A stretch of DNA of 64,000 bases from Oscillospiraceae bacterium (GTDB lineage: Bacteria; Bacillota; Clostridia; Oscillospirales; Ruminococcaceae): the NCBI GenBank assembly GCA_009783205.1, contig WRHO01000002.1:1-64000 (forward strand), written 5' to 3'. Below, piece after piece: positions 1 to 8,643 of the stretch (within the stretch, counting starts at the first letter, position 1; every line of letters starts with the position of its first letter). A program made the position numbers and the translations under genes. The notes beneath the pieces are model-generated. The model was not told where the DNA came from. It saw only the letters and a program-made list of their open reading frames with translations, and made no database searches.

Positions 1-217
1 TTAATGATACCACGGTGAGTTTAATTTGTCAATGCACAAATTGGTAGAAATTTCTGTGGATATTTTAGTGAGAATGTACAAAAAGTGGGCATTTTTGGAT
101 AAACTTAACCATATAGCAAGGTGAGTTAACCATATAGCGTGGTTTTGCGTTTGCGCGGGTGGGTTGTGATGTTGTGTCGGTAAATGATAAATATGTAAAT
201 TATTTTTCGAAATAATG
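1..217. other. Upstream region of speD, no gene recognised
   Basis: No convincing gene is seen here. The antisense ORF at 1-306 lacks recognisable protein features and runs across the speD promoter. The stretch holds a perfect inverted repeat AATTTGT/ACAAATT at 23-42 and a 13-bp direct repeat (listed separately). The left edge of the window may cut a neighbouring gene. Confidence 0.6.
105..138. promoter_or_regulatory. Tandem 13-bp direct repeat, possible operator
   Basis: TTAACCATATAGC occurs exactly at 105-117 and again at 126-138. The starts are 21 bp apart, about two helical turns, so a protein could contact both on one DNA face. The pair ends about 80 bp upstream of the speD -35 box. An operator or activator role is inference. 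Confidence 0.4.
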
Positions 218-246
218 TTGCAAATCCCCCCGGAATGTTGTATAAT
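218..246 (+). promoter_or_regulatory. SigA-type promoter of speD-speA
   Basis: TTGCAA (218-223), 17-bp spacer, TATAAT (241-246). The predicted transcription start near 253 lies downstream of the ATG codons at 215 and 245, so it rules them out and supports the ATG at 293 as the speD start. Confidence 0.75.
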
Positions 247-292
247 GCTAAAGCGTGTCTTTTTTATCATTATTATTCGGGGGGGTAATGCT

Positions 293-1072
293 ATGGCGGG
301 GAGCAACTCAAATAAGCTTTCACTTTACGGGTTTAATAACCTTACAAAGTCGTTGAGCTTTAACATCTACGATGTCTGTTACGCAAAAACTGAGCGGGAA
401 CAGCGGGACTATATCAAATATATAAACGAACAGTACAACTCCGAGAGACTTACCCTTATTTTGACAACCCTCACCGAAATGATTGGCGCGCACGTCTTGA
501 ACATTTCGAAGCAGGACTATGAGCCGCAAGGGGCGAGCGTTACCCTATTAGTTGCCGAAGAAAATATGCTGAAGAACAAATTAGGCTCTACGGTGGTGGA
601 ACATTTAGACAAGAGTCACGTTTCGGTTCACACCTACCCCGAATATCACCCCGAGACCTTTCTCGCTACCTTCCGCGTGGATATAGATGTTTCGACCTGT
701 GGCGAAATAACGCCGCTTTCGACATTAGACTTTTTAATAAGCAGCTTTGATTCGGATATAATAACAATGGATTATCGCGTCCGCGGCTTCACCCGTGATA
801 TTTCGGGCGAAAAAGTCTTTATTGACCACGAAATAACATCTATTCAAGATTATATAGCTAACGAAACAAAAAAGCGTTATGACGCGGTAGACGTAAATGT
901 GTATCAGTCGAATATATTCCACACAAAAATGCTTATAAAAGATATAGAGCTTCAAAACTATCTTTTTAACGCCGATGTATACGAGCTTCCGCCAAAAAAG
1001 CGATTGGATATTACGAGCAATTTACGGCGCGAAATGATTGAGATTTTTTCGGGAATAAATATTTATAAGTGA
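293..1072 (+). CDS. speD: S-adenosylmethionine decarboxylase proenzyme
   Basis: Makes decarboxylated AdoMet, the aminopropyl donor used by spermidine synthase. The protein resembles the long enterobacterial-type Spe[16 protein letters not shown] contains the self-cleavage Ser108, which becomes the pyruvoyl group, and DVSTCGE contains Cys136. Both are offset by four from E. coli Ser112 and Cys140. At 259 residues it is near the family's usual 264. The start at 293 follows a G-rich ribosome site (279-286), lies downstream of the promoter and gives the family length; the ORF-track start at 215 is upstream of the -10 box. speA follows after 9 bp, so the two are probably one operon. speE and speB are 25 kb away. 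Confidence 0.93.
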   Translation: MAGSNSNKLSLYGFNNLTKSLSFNIYDVCYAKTEREQRDYIKYINEQYNSERLTLILTTLTEMIGAHVLNISKQDYEPQGASVTLLVAEENMLKNKLGSTVVEHLDKSHVSVHTYPEYHPETFLATFRVDIDVSTCGEITPLSTLDFLISSFDSDIITMDYRVRGFTRDISGEKVFIDHEITSIQDYIANETKKRYDAVDVNVYQSNIFHTKMLIKDIELQNYLFNADVYELPPKKRLDITSNLRREMIEIFSGINIYK

Positions 1073-1081
1073 ACCGTAATT

Positions 1082-2530
1082 ATGAATTTAAACCAAAACT
1101 GTACCCCGATAAAAACCGCGCTCGAAGAATTTCAATTGCGGCGGGTAGTCCCCTTCGATGTTCCGGGGCATAAGCGAGGACGCGGGAACCCAGAATTGAC
1201 GCGATTTCTCGGACAATACTGTATGAACGCAGACGTTAATTCGATGAAGCCGCTCGACAACCTTTGTCACCCCGTTTCGGTCATTGCCGAGGCAGAGCGA
1301 TTAACCGCCGACGCATTCGGCGCGGCAAATGCTTTCTTTATGGTGGGGGGAACTACCTCGTCGGTACAGGCTATGCTTTTTTCGTCCTGTAAAAATGGCG
1401 ATAAAATAATACTACCGCGTAATGTACACAGAAGCGTTATAAACGCAATGGTGTTAATAGGCTGTGTTCCGGTTTACGTAAACCCATGTTTAAATAAAAA
1501 CCTCGGAATTTCGCTCGGAATGGAGCTGTCGGTTTTGAAAAAAGCCGTTGCTGAAAATCCCGATGCAAAGGCTATTTTAGTGAACAACCCGACCTATTAC
1601 GGAATTTGTTCAAATATCAAAAGAATCGCAGAATTGGCGCACGCCGCAAATATGCTCCTTTTAGCCGATGAAGCGCACGGAACACATTTTTACTACGGCG
1701 AGGATTTGCCGATAAACGGCATTAAAGCGGGCGCGGATATGGCGGCGGTCAGTATGCACAAATCGGGGGGAAGCTTAACGCAAAGCTCGATTTTATTGTG
1801 CGGAAAAAATGTTGACGCAAGTCACGTCAGACAGATAATTAACCTTACCCAATCGACCTCCGGCTCATATTTGCTTTTATCGAGCCTCGATATTTCGCGG
1901 AAAAATCTCGCGCTTAACGGAAAGGATATATTTGCGAGGGTTGTAGGGCTTGCCGAATATGCGCGTGAAGAAATAAACAAATTGGGCGATTATTACGCCT
2001 ATTCGCTCGAGCTTATAAATGCAGACAGCGTTTATGATTTCGACACAACAAAATTAGCGGTACACACCCTTAACGCGGGTCTCGCGGGAATAGAGGTTTA
2101 TGATATTCTTCGCGACGAATACGATATTCAAATAGAATTCGGCGACCTCGGGAATATTTTAGCATACATCTCGGTGGGCGACCGCGAACGCGACTTAGAA
2201 CAATTGGTCGGCGCGCTAAAAGACATAAGACGGAAGTTTAAAAGACCCGTCACTTCAAAAATGTTAAACTTAGAATATATTAACCCTATCGTGAAAATGT
2301 CTCCGCAGGAGGCGTTTTATGCCAAAAAGACAACCCTTTCGATTGCCGCCTGTATCAATCGTGTCTGCGGCGAATTTGTAATGTGCTATCCGCCGGGAAT
2401 ACCAATCGCCGCCCCGGGCGAGCTGATAACGCGCGATATAATCGAATACATTTTATACGCAAAGGAAAAAGGTTGTTTCATGACGGGTACAAGAGATGAA
2501 GCGGTCGAGAATATTATGGTTGTCAACTGA
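1082..2530 (+). CDS. speA: Arginine decarboxylase of the Orn/Lys/Arg (AAT-fold) family
   Basis: PLP-dependent basic amino acid decarboxylase. The Schiff-base lysine is Lys227 in SMHKSGGSLTQ, and the PLP-contacting Asp196-x-x-His199 lies in LADEAHGTH. At 482 residues it matches the short Bacillus SpeA form without the N-terminal wing domain of the large E. coli enzymes. Arginine as substrate is inferred from context: the window also has an agmatinase-type speB, speE and speD, together a complete arginine to agmatine to putrescine to spermidine route. Lysine or ornithine cannot be excluded from sequence. Probably cotranscribed with speD. Confidence 0.85.
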   Translation: MNLNQNCTPIKTALEEFQLRRVVPFDVPGHKRGRGNPELTRFLGQYCMNADVNSMKPLDNLCHPVSVIAEAERLTADAFGAANAFFMVGGTTSSVQAMLFSSCKNGDKIILPRNVHRSVINAMVLIGCVPVYVNPCLNKNLGISLGMELSVLKKAVAENPDAKAILVNNPTYYGICSNIKRIAELAHAANMLLLADEAHGTHFYYGEDLPINGIKAGADMAAVSMHKSGGSLTQSSILLCGKNVDASHVRQIINLTQSTSGSYLLLSSLDISRKNLALNGKDIFARVVGLAEYAREEINKLGDYYAYSLELINADSVYDFDTTKLAVHTLNAGLAGIEVYDILRDEYDIQIEFGDLGNILAYISVGDRERDLEQLVGALKDIRRKFKRPVTSKMLNLEYINPIVKMSPQEAFYAKKTTLSIAACINRVCGEFVMCYPPGIPIAAPGELITRDIIEYILYAKEKGCFMTGTRDEAVENIMVVN

Positions 2531-2743
2531 GAGGGGGCGCAATGAACTTTTGTTTGTCCCTCGGATTACAAAGGTGTAAATAACAGACAAAAACGAGTCT
2601 CATTATTCTACAAAGACGGATTTGCTGTTATATCGGAATTTTTGTCACAACTTGGATACTTTTGTGATATAACTATTCCAAAACGATACAGACGTCATTT
2701 AGAGACGCTTGAATAACAAAACTATGAAAGGGAACTACAAATA
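2531..2743 (+). other. Intergenic region with a start-less 56-codon open frame
   Basis: Between speA and glnS an uninterrupted frame (2546-2716, ending TAA) encodes a protein-like string containing RVSLFYKDGFAVISEFLSQL, but no ATG/GTG/TTG start with a ribosome site is in frame near its 5' end. An overlapping 13-codon ORF (2542-2583) starts with ATG after GAGGGGG. The frame could be a gene remnant or chance. No tRNA or clear terminator is visible. Confidence 0.35.
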
Positions 2744-4393
2744 ATGGACTACCCCGCTAATTTTATTCACGATATAATAGAAAAGGACATTTCCGACGGC
2801 GTTATAACAAAAATTCATACCCGTTTCCCCCCCGAGCCTAACGGCTACCTGCATATAGGGAGCGCGAAGGCGATTCGCATAAATTTTGAAGCCGCAAAAC
2901 GGTACGGCGGTCTTTTTAATCTTCGCTATGATGATACAAACCCCGAGCGCGAGGAAGAGGAATATGTGAAAGCTATACGCGAGGACATTGTTTGGTTGAC
3001 GGGTGAGGAACCCGCGGGCGGTGTTTTTTTCGGCTCGGATTGTTTTGAAAAGTGTTATGAATTTGCCGTTAAGCTTATAAAAGATGAAAAGGCATACGTC
3101 TGCGACCTAACGGGCGAGGAAATGCGGGAATATCGCGGAACGCTTACACAGGCGGGGAAGGAAAGCCCGTACCGCAAAAGAAGCGTTGCGGAAAATCTCG
3201 ACCTTTTCGCCCGAATGAAAGGCGGCGAGTTTCCCAACGGCGCGTGTACGCTTCGCGCAAAAATCGACATGACCTCCCCAAATATGAATATGCGCGACCC
3301 CGCTATTTACCGAATTAATCACACCCCGCACCACAGACAGGGGGATAGGTGGTGCATATATCCGCTCTACGACTATGCCCACCCTATTCAAGATGCATTA
3401 GAGAATATCACACATTCTTGTTGTTCAATTGAATTTGAGAATCATCGTCCGCTTTATGATTGGGTGGTGGATAATGTTTTTGATAATCCGACAAGGGAGA
3501 ACCGCCCGTGTCAATTTGAGTTCGCGAGATTGAACATGACGCACACCGTAATGAGCAAGCGTTATCTGCGCGAATTGGTTGAGACGGGGTTGGTTGACGG
3601 GTGGGACGACCCGCGTATGCCAACGCTCAGCGGGTTGAGGCGAAGGGGGTACACCCCGTCGGCAATTGCGGATTTTCTCGACCGCGCCGGTTATTCAAAG
3701 GCGCAAAGCGTTGTCGCCGTGGATATGCTCGAGCATTGTATGCGCGAAGAACTCAACGCTTCCGCGCTTCGTAAGGTTGCCGTAACCGAGCCGCTTTTGG
3801 TAACAATTGCTAATTTCCCCGACGATAAAACCGAAACCTTCTCGTTACCGAATCACCCGGGCGACCCCGCTTTGGGAAAACGCGATATGCCCTTTACAAA
3901 ACAAATCTATATAGAACGCTCCGACTTTTCGGACAACCCCCCGCCTAAATTTCATCGGTTAAAGCCAGGTACGGAGGTAAGGCTTATGGGTGCGTATATT
4001 ATCAAATGTGATGAGGTTGTTCGAGACGTAAGCGGTGAAATTGTCGAGCTTATTTGCACGGCGGATATCGAAACCGGGAACGGGGTTCCGACGGACGGGC
4101 GAAAAATAAAAGGAACGATTCACTGGCTCTCGGCGGCACATTGTATCGACGCGGAAATAATGCAGTACGGAAGATTGTTTACGGAGGAAGAGGTGGGCGA
4201 AAACTATGCCGACTTTTTGAACAAGGATTCCGCAAAAAAAATAACGGGCGTTAAATTAGAAAAATCGCTCGAATCGGCAAAAGCGGGTGAACGATTTCAA
4301 TTTGTACGCATGGGATATTTCACGCCGGACACAAAAAACGGCGGTATATTCAACAGTATAGTTGATTTAAAGAGTAGCTATCGACCCTCTTGA
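2744..4393 (+). CDS. glnS: Glutaminyl-tRNA synthetase
   Basis: Class I aminoacyl-tRNA synthetase that charges tRNA-Gln with glutamine in the cytoplasm. RFPPEPNGYLHIGSAKA near residues 27-41 is the GlnRS/GluRS HIGH region, and VMSKRYL near residue 270 is the KMSKS-type motif. The C-terminal half matches the beta-barrel anticodon-binding region of GlnRS. Length (549) is normal. Most Firmicutes lack GlnRS and use GluRS plus GatCAB; some Clostridia have a GlnRS thought to be acquired. Whether this genome also has gatCAB cannot be seen. The stop overlaps the -35 box of the next promoter. Confidence 0.95.
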   Translation: MDYPANFIHDIIEKDISDGVITKIHTRFPPEPNGYLHIGSAKAIRINFEAAKRYGGLFNLRYDDTNPEREEEEYVKAIREDIVWLTGEEPAGGVFFGSDCFEKCYEFAVKLIKDEKAYVCDLTGEEMREYRGTLTQAGKESPYRKRSVAENLDLFARMKGGEFPNGACTLRAKIDMTSPNMNMRDPAIYRINHTPHHRQGDRWCIYPLYDYAHPIQDALENITHSCCSIEFENHRPLYDWVVDNVFDNPTRENRPCQFEFARLNMTHTVMSKRYLRELVETGLVDGWDDPRMPTLSGLRRRGYTPSAIADFLDRAGYSKAQSVVAVDMLEHCMREELNASALRKVAVTEPLLVTIANFPDDKTETFSLPNHPGDPALGKRDMPFTKQIYIERSDFSDNPPPKFHRLKPGTEVRLMGAYIIKCDEVVRDVSGEIVELICTADIETGNGVPTDGRKIKGTIHWLSAAHCIDAEIMQYGRLFTEEEVGENYADFLNKDSAKKITGVKLEKSLESAKAGERFQFVRMGYFTPDTKNGGIFNSIVDLKSSYRPS

Positions 4394-4418
4394 CTTTTTG
4401 GAAATTTTATGATATACT
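4390..4418 (+). promoter_or_regulatory. SigA-type promoter of the Nudix gene
   Basis: TTGACT (4390-4395), 17-bp spacer, TATACT (4413-4418). The -35 overlaps the glnS stop codon. The -10 lies inside ATACTGTAT, a 9-mer also found in the palindrome at the metG promoter; this may be coincidence. Confidence 0.7.
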
Positions 4419-4462
4419 GTATGTAATTACTACTCTCATACTGGATAGGAGGGCTATATTAC

Positions 4463-4885
4463 GTGGTATACGAAAAATCGTGCGGCGCGGTAGTTTATCG
4501 CAAATATCACGGAAACACGGAGATATTGCTTGCTAAACACGTTAAGTCGGGGTATTGGTCTTTCCCGAAGGGTCACGTTGAAGAAGGGGAAACCGAAGCG
4601 CAGACCGCCGCCCGCGAAATTATGGAGGAGACGGGGGTTGACGTATTTATAGATACCGGGTTCCGCGAAACGGTTACATACAGCCTCAAACGCGACATTA
4701 AAAAAACTGTGGTTTATTTTGTGGCTAAGGTAAAAAAGAACAAAGATTTAATCCCGCAAAGTAGCGAGATTTCCGAGCTTCGTTGGGTGGAGATAAATAA
4801 AGCTCCTAAGTTTTTGGTGTTTGAAAACGACCGAATAATAATAAGTAAAGCAAAATCTTTTATAGCACTAATGAAAAATTATTGA
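4463..4885 (+). CDS. Nudix hydrolase (MutT/Ap4A hydrolase type)
   Basis: Small hydrolase of nucleoside diphosphate-linked compounds. The complete Nudix box G-x5-E-x7-REU-x-EE-x-GU is at residues 37-59 (GHVEEGETEAQTAAREIMEE then TGV). WSFPKGH just before it is typical of diadenosine polyphosphate or RppH-like members, but the substrate cannot be fixed from sequence. The start is GTG at 4463, placed nine bases after a strong AGGAGG site (4448-4453). It has its own promoter and is followed directly by the SRP RNA gene. Confidence 0.88.
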   Translation: MVYEKSCGAVVYRKYHGNTEILLAKHVKSGYWSFPKGHVEEGETEAQTAAREIMEETGVDVFIDTGFRETVTYSLKRDIKKTVVYFVAKVKKNKDLIPQSSEISELRWVEINKAPKFLVFENDRIIISKAKSFIALMKNY

Positions 4886-4905
4886 AAAATTATTAAAAGT
4901 ATAAG

Positions 4906-5023
4906 GGCGATTATGGGTACAGGTCCCGTGCAAGGCTGTGCCGTGAACCATGTCAGGCGGGAGACCGAGCAGCATTAAGCGGATTTCGGCTTGTGCCGCG
5001 GTAAACCTGTACCCATAATCGCC
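4906..5023 (+). ncRNA. ffs: Signal recognition particle RNA (4.5S, small bacterial type)
   Basis: The ends pair perfectly: GGCGATTATGGGTACAGG with CCTGTACCCATAATCGCC. The apex holds the conserved domain IV with its asymmetric loop, CAGG on the 5' side and AGCAG on the 3' side (CAGGCGGGAGACCGAGCAG). Relative to the canonical apex, the UCC/GGA stem is replaced by CGG/CCG and the GGAA tetraloop by GAGA, which keeps pairing and a GNRA loop. At about 118 nt it is the short form without the Alu domain of the longer Bacillus scRNA. It binds Ffh for cotranslational membrane targeting. No clear own promoter is seen. Confidence 0.9.
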
Positions 5024-5064
5024 TTTAGGCAACCTCAAAAAATATCAGGAAACGGTAAATTAGC

Positions 5065-5427
5065 ATGGATAATTGTTTATTTTGTAAGATTATTTCGGGA
5101 CAAATCCCATCAGACAAAGTATATGAGGACGAGGACGTTTTGGCGTTTAGGGATATAAACCCCGCCGCGCCGACTCATGTATTGATAATCCCTAAGCGGC
5201 ATATAGACGGTGCGGATTGTCTTCTTCCGGAACACGGTGATTTAATTGCGAAGTTAATCCTCACGGTTAAGAAGGTTGCCGACGACCTCTCCCTCAAAAA
5301 CGGGTGGAGAATGGTGACAAATGTTCTCGGCGACGGAGACCAGACGGTGCGACACCTACATTTTCACCTTCTCGGCGGAACAAAATTGGGTGATTTCGGT
5401 CGCCGTAACGCAAGTAATGCAAAATGA
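5065..5427 (+). CDS. HIT-family nucleotide hydrolase (HinT-like)
   Basis: Histidine triad protein of about 120 residues, the usual HinT size. The signature HLHFHLLGG carries the triad His97-x-His99-x-His101, and CLFCKIISGQIP is the typical N-terminus with Cys4 and Cys7. HinT proteins hydrolyse purine phosphoramidates and aminoacyl adenylates. The start codon follows a weak AGGAAA site. Its last 11 bases overlap the likely start of comEC, which suggests translational coupling. The role in this organism is not known from sequence. Confidence 0.9.
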   Translation: MDNCLFCKIISGQIPSDKVYEDEDVLAFRDINPAAPTHVLIIPKRHIDGADCLLPEHGDLIAKLILTVKKVADDLSLKNGWRMVTNVLGDGDQTVRHLHFHLLGGTKLGDFGRRNASNAK

Positions 5428-7534
5428 ATCGAGCGAAAAAGCGCGTCCGATACGCAACAAATCTGCGGTAATAGGGTTGAGCTATTGCGCCGGTATTGTC
5501 GCGGCGGCGTTCACGGGAGCTTTACCCGCCGTGATAATCGGTGCTTTATGTATAATCGGGGCGTTCACTTTAGGCGTAATAAGAAAAGCCGCGCCGCTCG
5601 CCTTAACCTTATTTGTTTTTGGGGCGGGCGGGTTGGTGTTTACCGTTTATGATATTAATATTCGACAACCGATTTTTGAAATGTCGGGAAAAACGCTCAA
5701 TATAACCGGTAGAATAATTGAGAAAAAGGAATCGGGGTATGATAGGGCGACCTATGTCGTTAAAGCGAATATTGACGAAGTTTCAACAGCTACTAAGCTT
5801 TTATTGACGGCACCCGATGCTTATACAATCGGCGCAGGCGACACAATTTCTGCCGAGGTAACGCTTTCGGAGCTGCGCGATGTCGGGGTTTTTCCCGAGC
5901 GTTCATATTATCTTTCGAGAGGAATATTAATTAAAGGCGATACCGACGGCATAATCCCGATAAAACAAAGTGCGGTAACGCCGCTCGATTACATTCGTGA
6001 TTATAATGCCTTTATATGCAGTAGGGTCAACGCCGCTTTCCCCAACGATGTCGGGGGGTTGCTTCGCGCAGTTTTTTTGGGCGACAAATCGGGCTTACCG
6101 GCAAAGCTTATGCGGCATATAAAAATTGCGGGCGCGGCGCATTATACCGCCGTTTCGGGACTTCATATAACGATGATTACGCATATGTTTATGTTAGCGT
6201 TCGCCCTCACCCCTTTCAGAAACAATCGTCGCGTAAAATTTTCTGTATTAACCGTTACCGTCTTGGTTTTAGCGGTTTTCTTTAATATGTCGGTGTCGGT
6301 TGTCCGTTCGGCAATAATGCTTATAATCTTTTACGGTGGGGAGCTTTTTATGCGAAAGGGCGCGACGTTAAACTCGTTAGGGGCGGCTCTTTTTCTGATT
6401 GTGTTGTTTTCGCCGTATGCCGTCTTTGACGCGGGCTTGATTATGTCCTTCTCGGGAACCCTCGGCGCGGGAGTGTTGGCGCCCGCTCTACTCGACGTCA
6501 AGATTCGCCCGTCGGACGAGCAAAGCCCGTCCCTTGGGCTTATCTCTTGTTTAGCTCTCATAAAACAAGGTTCAAGGAAATTAAACAAAATTGTCGAGGG
6601 GTTAATTGTCTCGAGCTGTGCGGGGTTATGCGTATTGCCCGCATCGGCGATATTTTTCAAAGGGGTAAGCATATTGTCGCCGTTGACGAGCGTGATTATA
6701 ATGCCGTTTTTTACAATTGCGGCGGGTGCAATGATATTGTTCGCGTTACTTGCGGCTTTACCGTTTTCGCTCGGACAAGCACCGCTTTTAGTTGCCGGAA
6801 TTGTATCAAAAATAATTAACGGACTCATAAGCTTTTTAGGTAAGCGTTCAATTGCTTGGATTTCGTTAGATTATTGGTTTGTACCGTTTTGGTTAGCTTT
6901 TGCAATTATCACCGTTTTTGTAATATGGTTGATTTATAAAAACCCTAAAAAAGTAATTAAGGCGGCGAGTTTAGCGGTGGCGGGCTTGGCGTTAATGCTC
7001 TGTGTATACAGAATGAATGTTGTTAATTCGGGGAAGGTGTATATAAGCGTCTATTCAGACGGAACCTCGGCGTGGGTCGGCGTTGAACAATACGGGGTAA
7101 AAACGCTCATTGTTACCGAGGATACCCCAAAAGCCGCCGAGAGTCTCGCTATGGAGAGCTCAACGCCCGCGGTTGTCGCGCTTTTGCGGTCAACCCGCAA
7201 TAATAGAGCGGCGTTTCTTGAGCTTCCCGCTTTGAAGCATATACCGCCCGATGATTTTGAAAAATATGACATTAGCGGGGTGTTTACGCTCGAGATTTGC
7301 AAAAACGAAACGACGCTTATAATTAACGAATACAATTATAAGCTGTTGCTCACACCCGCGTCAAACGATAACGCACCAAATGCCGACGTAACCGTTGCAT
7401 ACAACAGGGTTGTGAACAAACGAAGCTTTAACTCCGATTACACTATATACGCTTCGAGGAGTGTTCCCGCAGAATCGACGCACGAAAAAAACGCTTATTA
7501 TGAACCCGTATACTTAATTTTGGAGAGGTATTAA
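5417..7534 (+). CDS. comEC: ComEC/Rec2-family competence membrane protein
   Basis: Polytopic inner-membrane protein that forms the DNA uptake channel in transformable bacteria. Visible are N-terminal membrane helices, a soluble OB-like section, then the Competence core with the hallmark HYTAVSGLHITM and many helices. The start is placed at ATG 5417 because the longer ORF-track start lies deep inside the HIT gene. The C-terminal ~170 residues sit where ComEC usually carries a metallo-beta-lactamase domain, but no HxHxDH or equivalent metal-binding His/Asp cluster is present. About 705 residues. No comEA is adjacent. Probably in one transcription unit with the HIT gene and holA. Confidence 0.85.
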   Translation: MQNESSEKARPIRNKSAVIGLSYCAGIVAAAFTGALPAVIIGALCIIGAFTLGVIRKAAPLALTLFVFGAGGLVFTVYDINIRQPIFEMSGKTLNITGRIIEKKESGYDRATYVVKANIDEVSTATKLLLTAPDAYTIGAGDTISAEVTLSELRDVGVFPERSYYLSRGILIKGDTDGIIPIKQSAVTPLDYIRDYNAFICSRVNAAFPNDVGGLLRAVFLGDKSGLPAKLMRHIKIAGAAHYTAVSGLHITMITHMFMLAFALTPFRNNRRVKFSVLTVTVLVLAVFFNMSVSVVRSAIMLIIFYGGELFMRKGATLNSLGAALFLIVLFSPYAVFDAGLIMSFSGTLGAGVLAPALLDVKIRPSDEQSPSLGLISCLALIKQGSRKLNKIVEGLIVSSCAGLCVLPASAIFFKGVSILSPLTSVIIMPFFTIAAGAMILFALLAALPFSLGQAPLLVAGIVSKIINGLISFLGKRSIAWISLDYWFVPFWLAFAIITVFVIWLIYKNPKKVIKAASLAVAGLALMLCVYRMNVVNSGKVYISVYSDGTSAWVGVEQYGVKTLIVTEDTPKAAESLAMESSTPAVVALLRSTRNNRAAFLELPALKHIPPDDFEKYDISGVFTLEICKNETTLIINEYNYKLLLTPASNDNAPNADVTVAYNRVVNKRSFNSDYTIYASRSVPAESTHEKNAYYEPVYLILERY

Positions 7535-7553
7535 AGGCAACTTGATTTCGCAG

Positions 7554-7592
7554 GAGCTTTTTGCGGCTCGGAAAGGCACGGTTATAATTATG
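7554..7592 (+). repeat. Repeated leader module (copy upstream of holA)
   Basis: Contains a GAGC/GCTC hairpin with an eight-base loop, then GGAAAGG and a degraded initiation block in which the first ATG is ACG (ACGGTTATAATTATG). It shares long stretches with leaders at speB, speE, gyrB, the PucR/CdaR-like regulator and yqeG. Confidence 0.7.
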
Positions 7593-8639
7593 ACTGAGGA
7601 AATGCTTAACAAAGAAATAAAACAAAAAAGCCTTCGACAGATATATTATATATACGGGAAAGAGGGGTTTCTCGTAGAAATGTACGCTAAACGGATTCGC
7701 GATATTTGCCTTTCGGACGATGACGACGGACTAAGCTCGGTTAATTTCACAAAATTTACGGGTAACCCCGATATTTCGGCATTTGCCGAGTTTATAGAGA
7801 CGGTACCGCTCTTCGCGGAAAGGCGGGTGGTTATGCTTAACGACCTCGACGTTGAAAAATTGGACGCGGGGTCGTTGGACGATTTGATGAAGGTTTTATC
7901 GACGGTTGACGACTGTGCTTGCGTCATTATTTACTTGACGGGGATTCAGCCGGATTTAAAAAAAGCTAAAACAAAAAAGCTTATAGCCTGTATCGAGAAA
8001 AGCGTCGGGAAGAAAAAAGCGGGCATTATCAATTTCGAGAAAATGACCGAGGCAAAAACGGCGGATTTGGTTATAAAAAGAGCCGCACGAAACGGCTGTT
8101 CCGTTTCCCGAAACAATGCCGAGCTGTTGTCGCGGTTATGCTTGCGTAATCTCACTTTAGTAGCGGTCGAAACGGATAAGCTTTGCGCGTTCGCCGATTA
8201 TAAGGGCGAAATAACAAAAAAGTCAATCGAAACGCTCACCGCGCGACAACTTGATTCCGGGGTGTTTGCATTAGCGACAGAAATTACATCAAAAAGGGGG
8301 GCGAACGCTATGTTGCTTCTCGACGAATTAATGGAACAGGGGAACCCGCCGGTTGTCATTATGTCGGCGTTATCGACGACATTTATTGACTTCTACCGCG
8401 CAAAAATCGGCGATTCTTCGGGAAGACGCGCAGAACAAATTGCAAAAGATTTCAACTATCCCCCTAATCGCACCTGGGCGGTGGGTAAGGCAATTGCGGC
8501 GGCGACGAGGATAACCGCCACAAAGCTTCGCGCCTGTGTCGGTATACTGTGCGATACGGATTATAAGCTTAAATCCTCACCTATTGACGACAGAATTATT
8601 ATGGAAAGGGCAATCGCGAGATTATTGACATTGTGTTGA
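7590..8639 (+). CDS. holA: DNA polymerase III delta subunit
   Basis: Clamp-loader subunit that opens the beta sliding clamp. IYYIYGKEGFLVEMYAKRI near the N-terminus is the typical HolA opening, followed by the divergent AAA+-like region and a C-terminal helical collar; length about 349 is normal. The ORF track starts at TTG 7542, but ATG 7590 is preferred because similarity to HolA begins just after it and it is the ATG shared by all copies of the repeated leader. The GGAAAGG site is 13 bases upstream, unusually far. The RNase M5-like gene follows after a few bases. Confidence 0.88.
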   Translation: MTEEMLNKEIKQKSLRQIYYIYGKEGFLVEMYAKRIRDICLSDDDDGLSSVNFTKFTGNPDISAFAEFIETVPLFAERRVVMLNDLDVEKLDAGSLDDLMKVLSTVDDCACVIIYLTGIQPDLKKAKTKKLIACIEKSVGKKKAGIINFEKMTEAKTADLVIKRAARNGCSVSRNNAELLSRLCLRNLTLVAVETDKLCAFADYKGEITKKSIETLTARQLDSGVFALATEITSKRGANAMLLLDELMEQGNPPVVIMSALSTTFIDFYRAKIGDSSGRRAEQIAKDFNYPPNRTWAVGKAIAAATRITATKLRACVGILCDTDYKLKSSPIDDRIIMERAIARLLTLC

Positions 8640-8643
8640 CGTT

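Noticed and set aside
1-306. Minus-strand 101-residue ORF at the left edge
   Set aside because: It crosses the strong speD promoter on the other strand, has no ribosome site, and its translation looks random.
4882-4905. TTGAAA and TATAAG as an SRP RNA promoter
   Set aside because: The spacing is only about 12 bases, too short for SigA.
6331-6828. 165-residue minus-strand ORF within comEC
   Set aside because: Opposite the conserved membrane core of ComEC; composition is that of a reversed hydrophobic gene.
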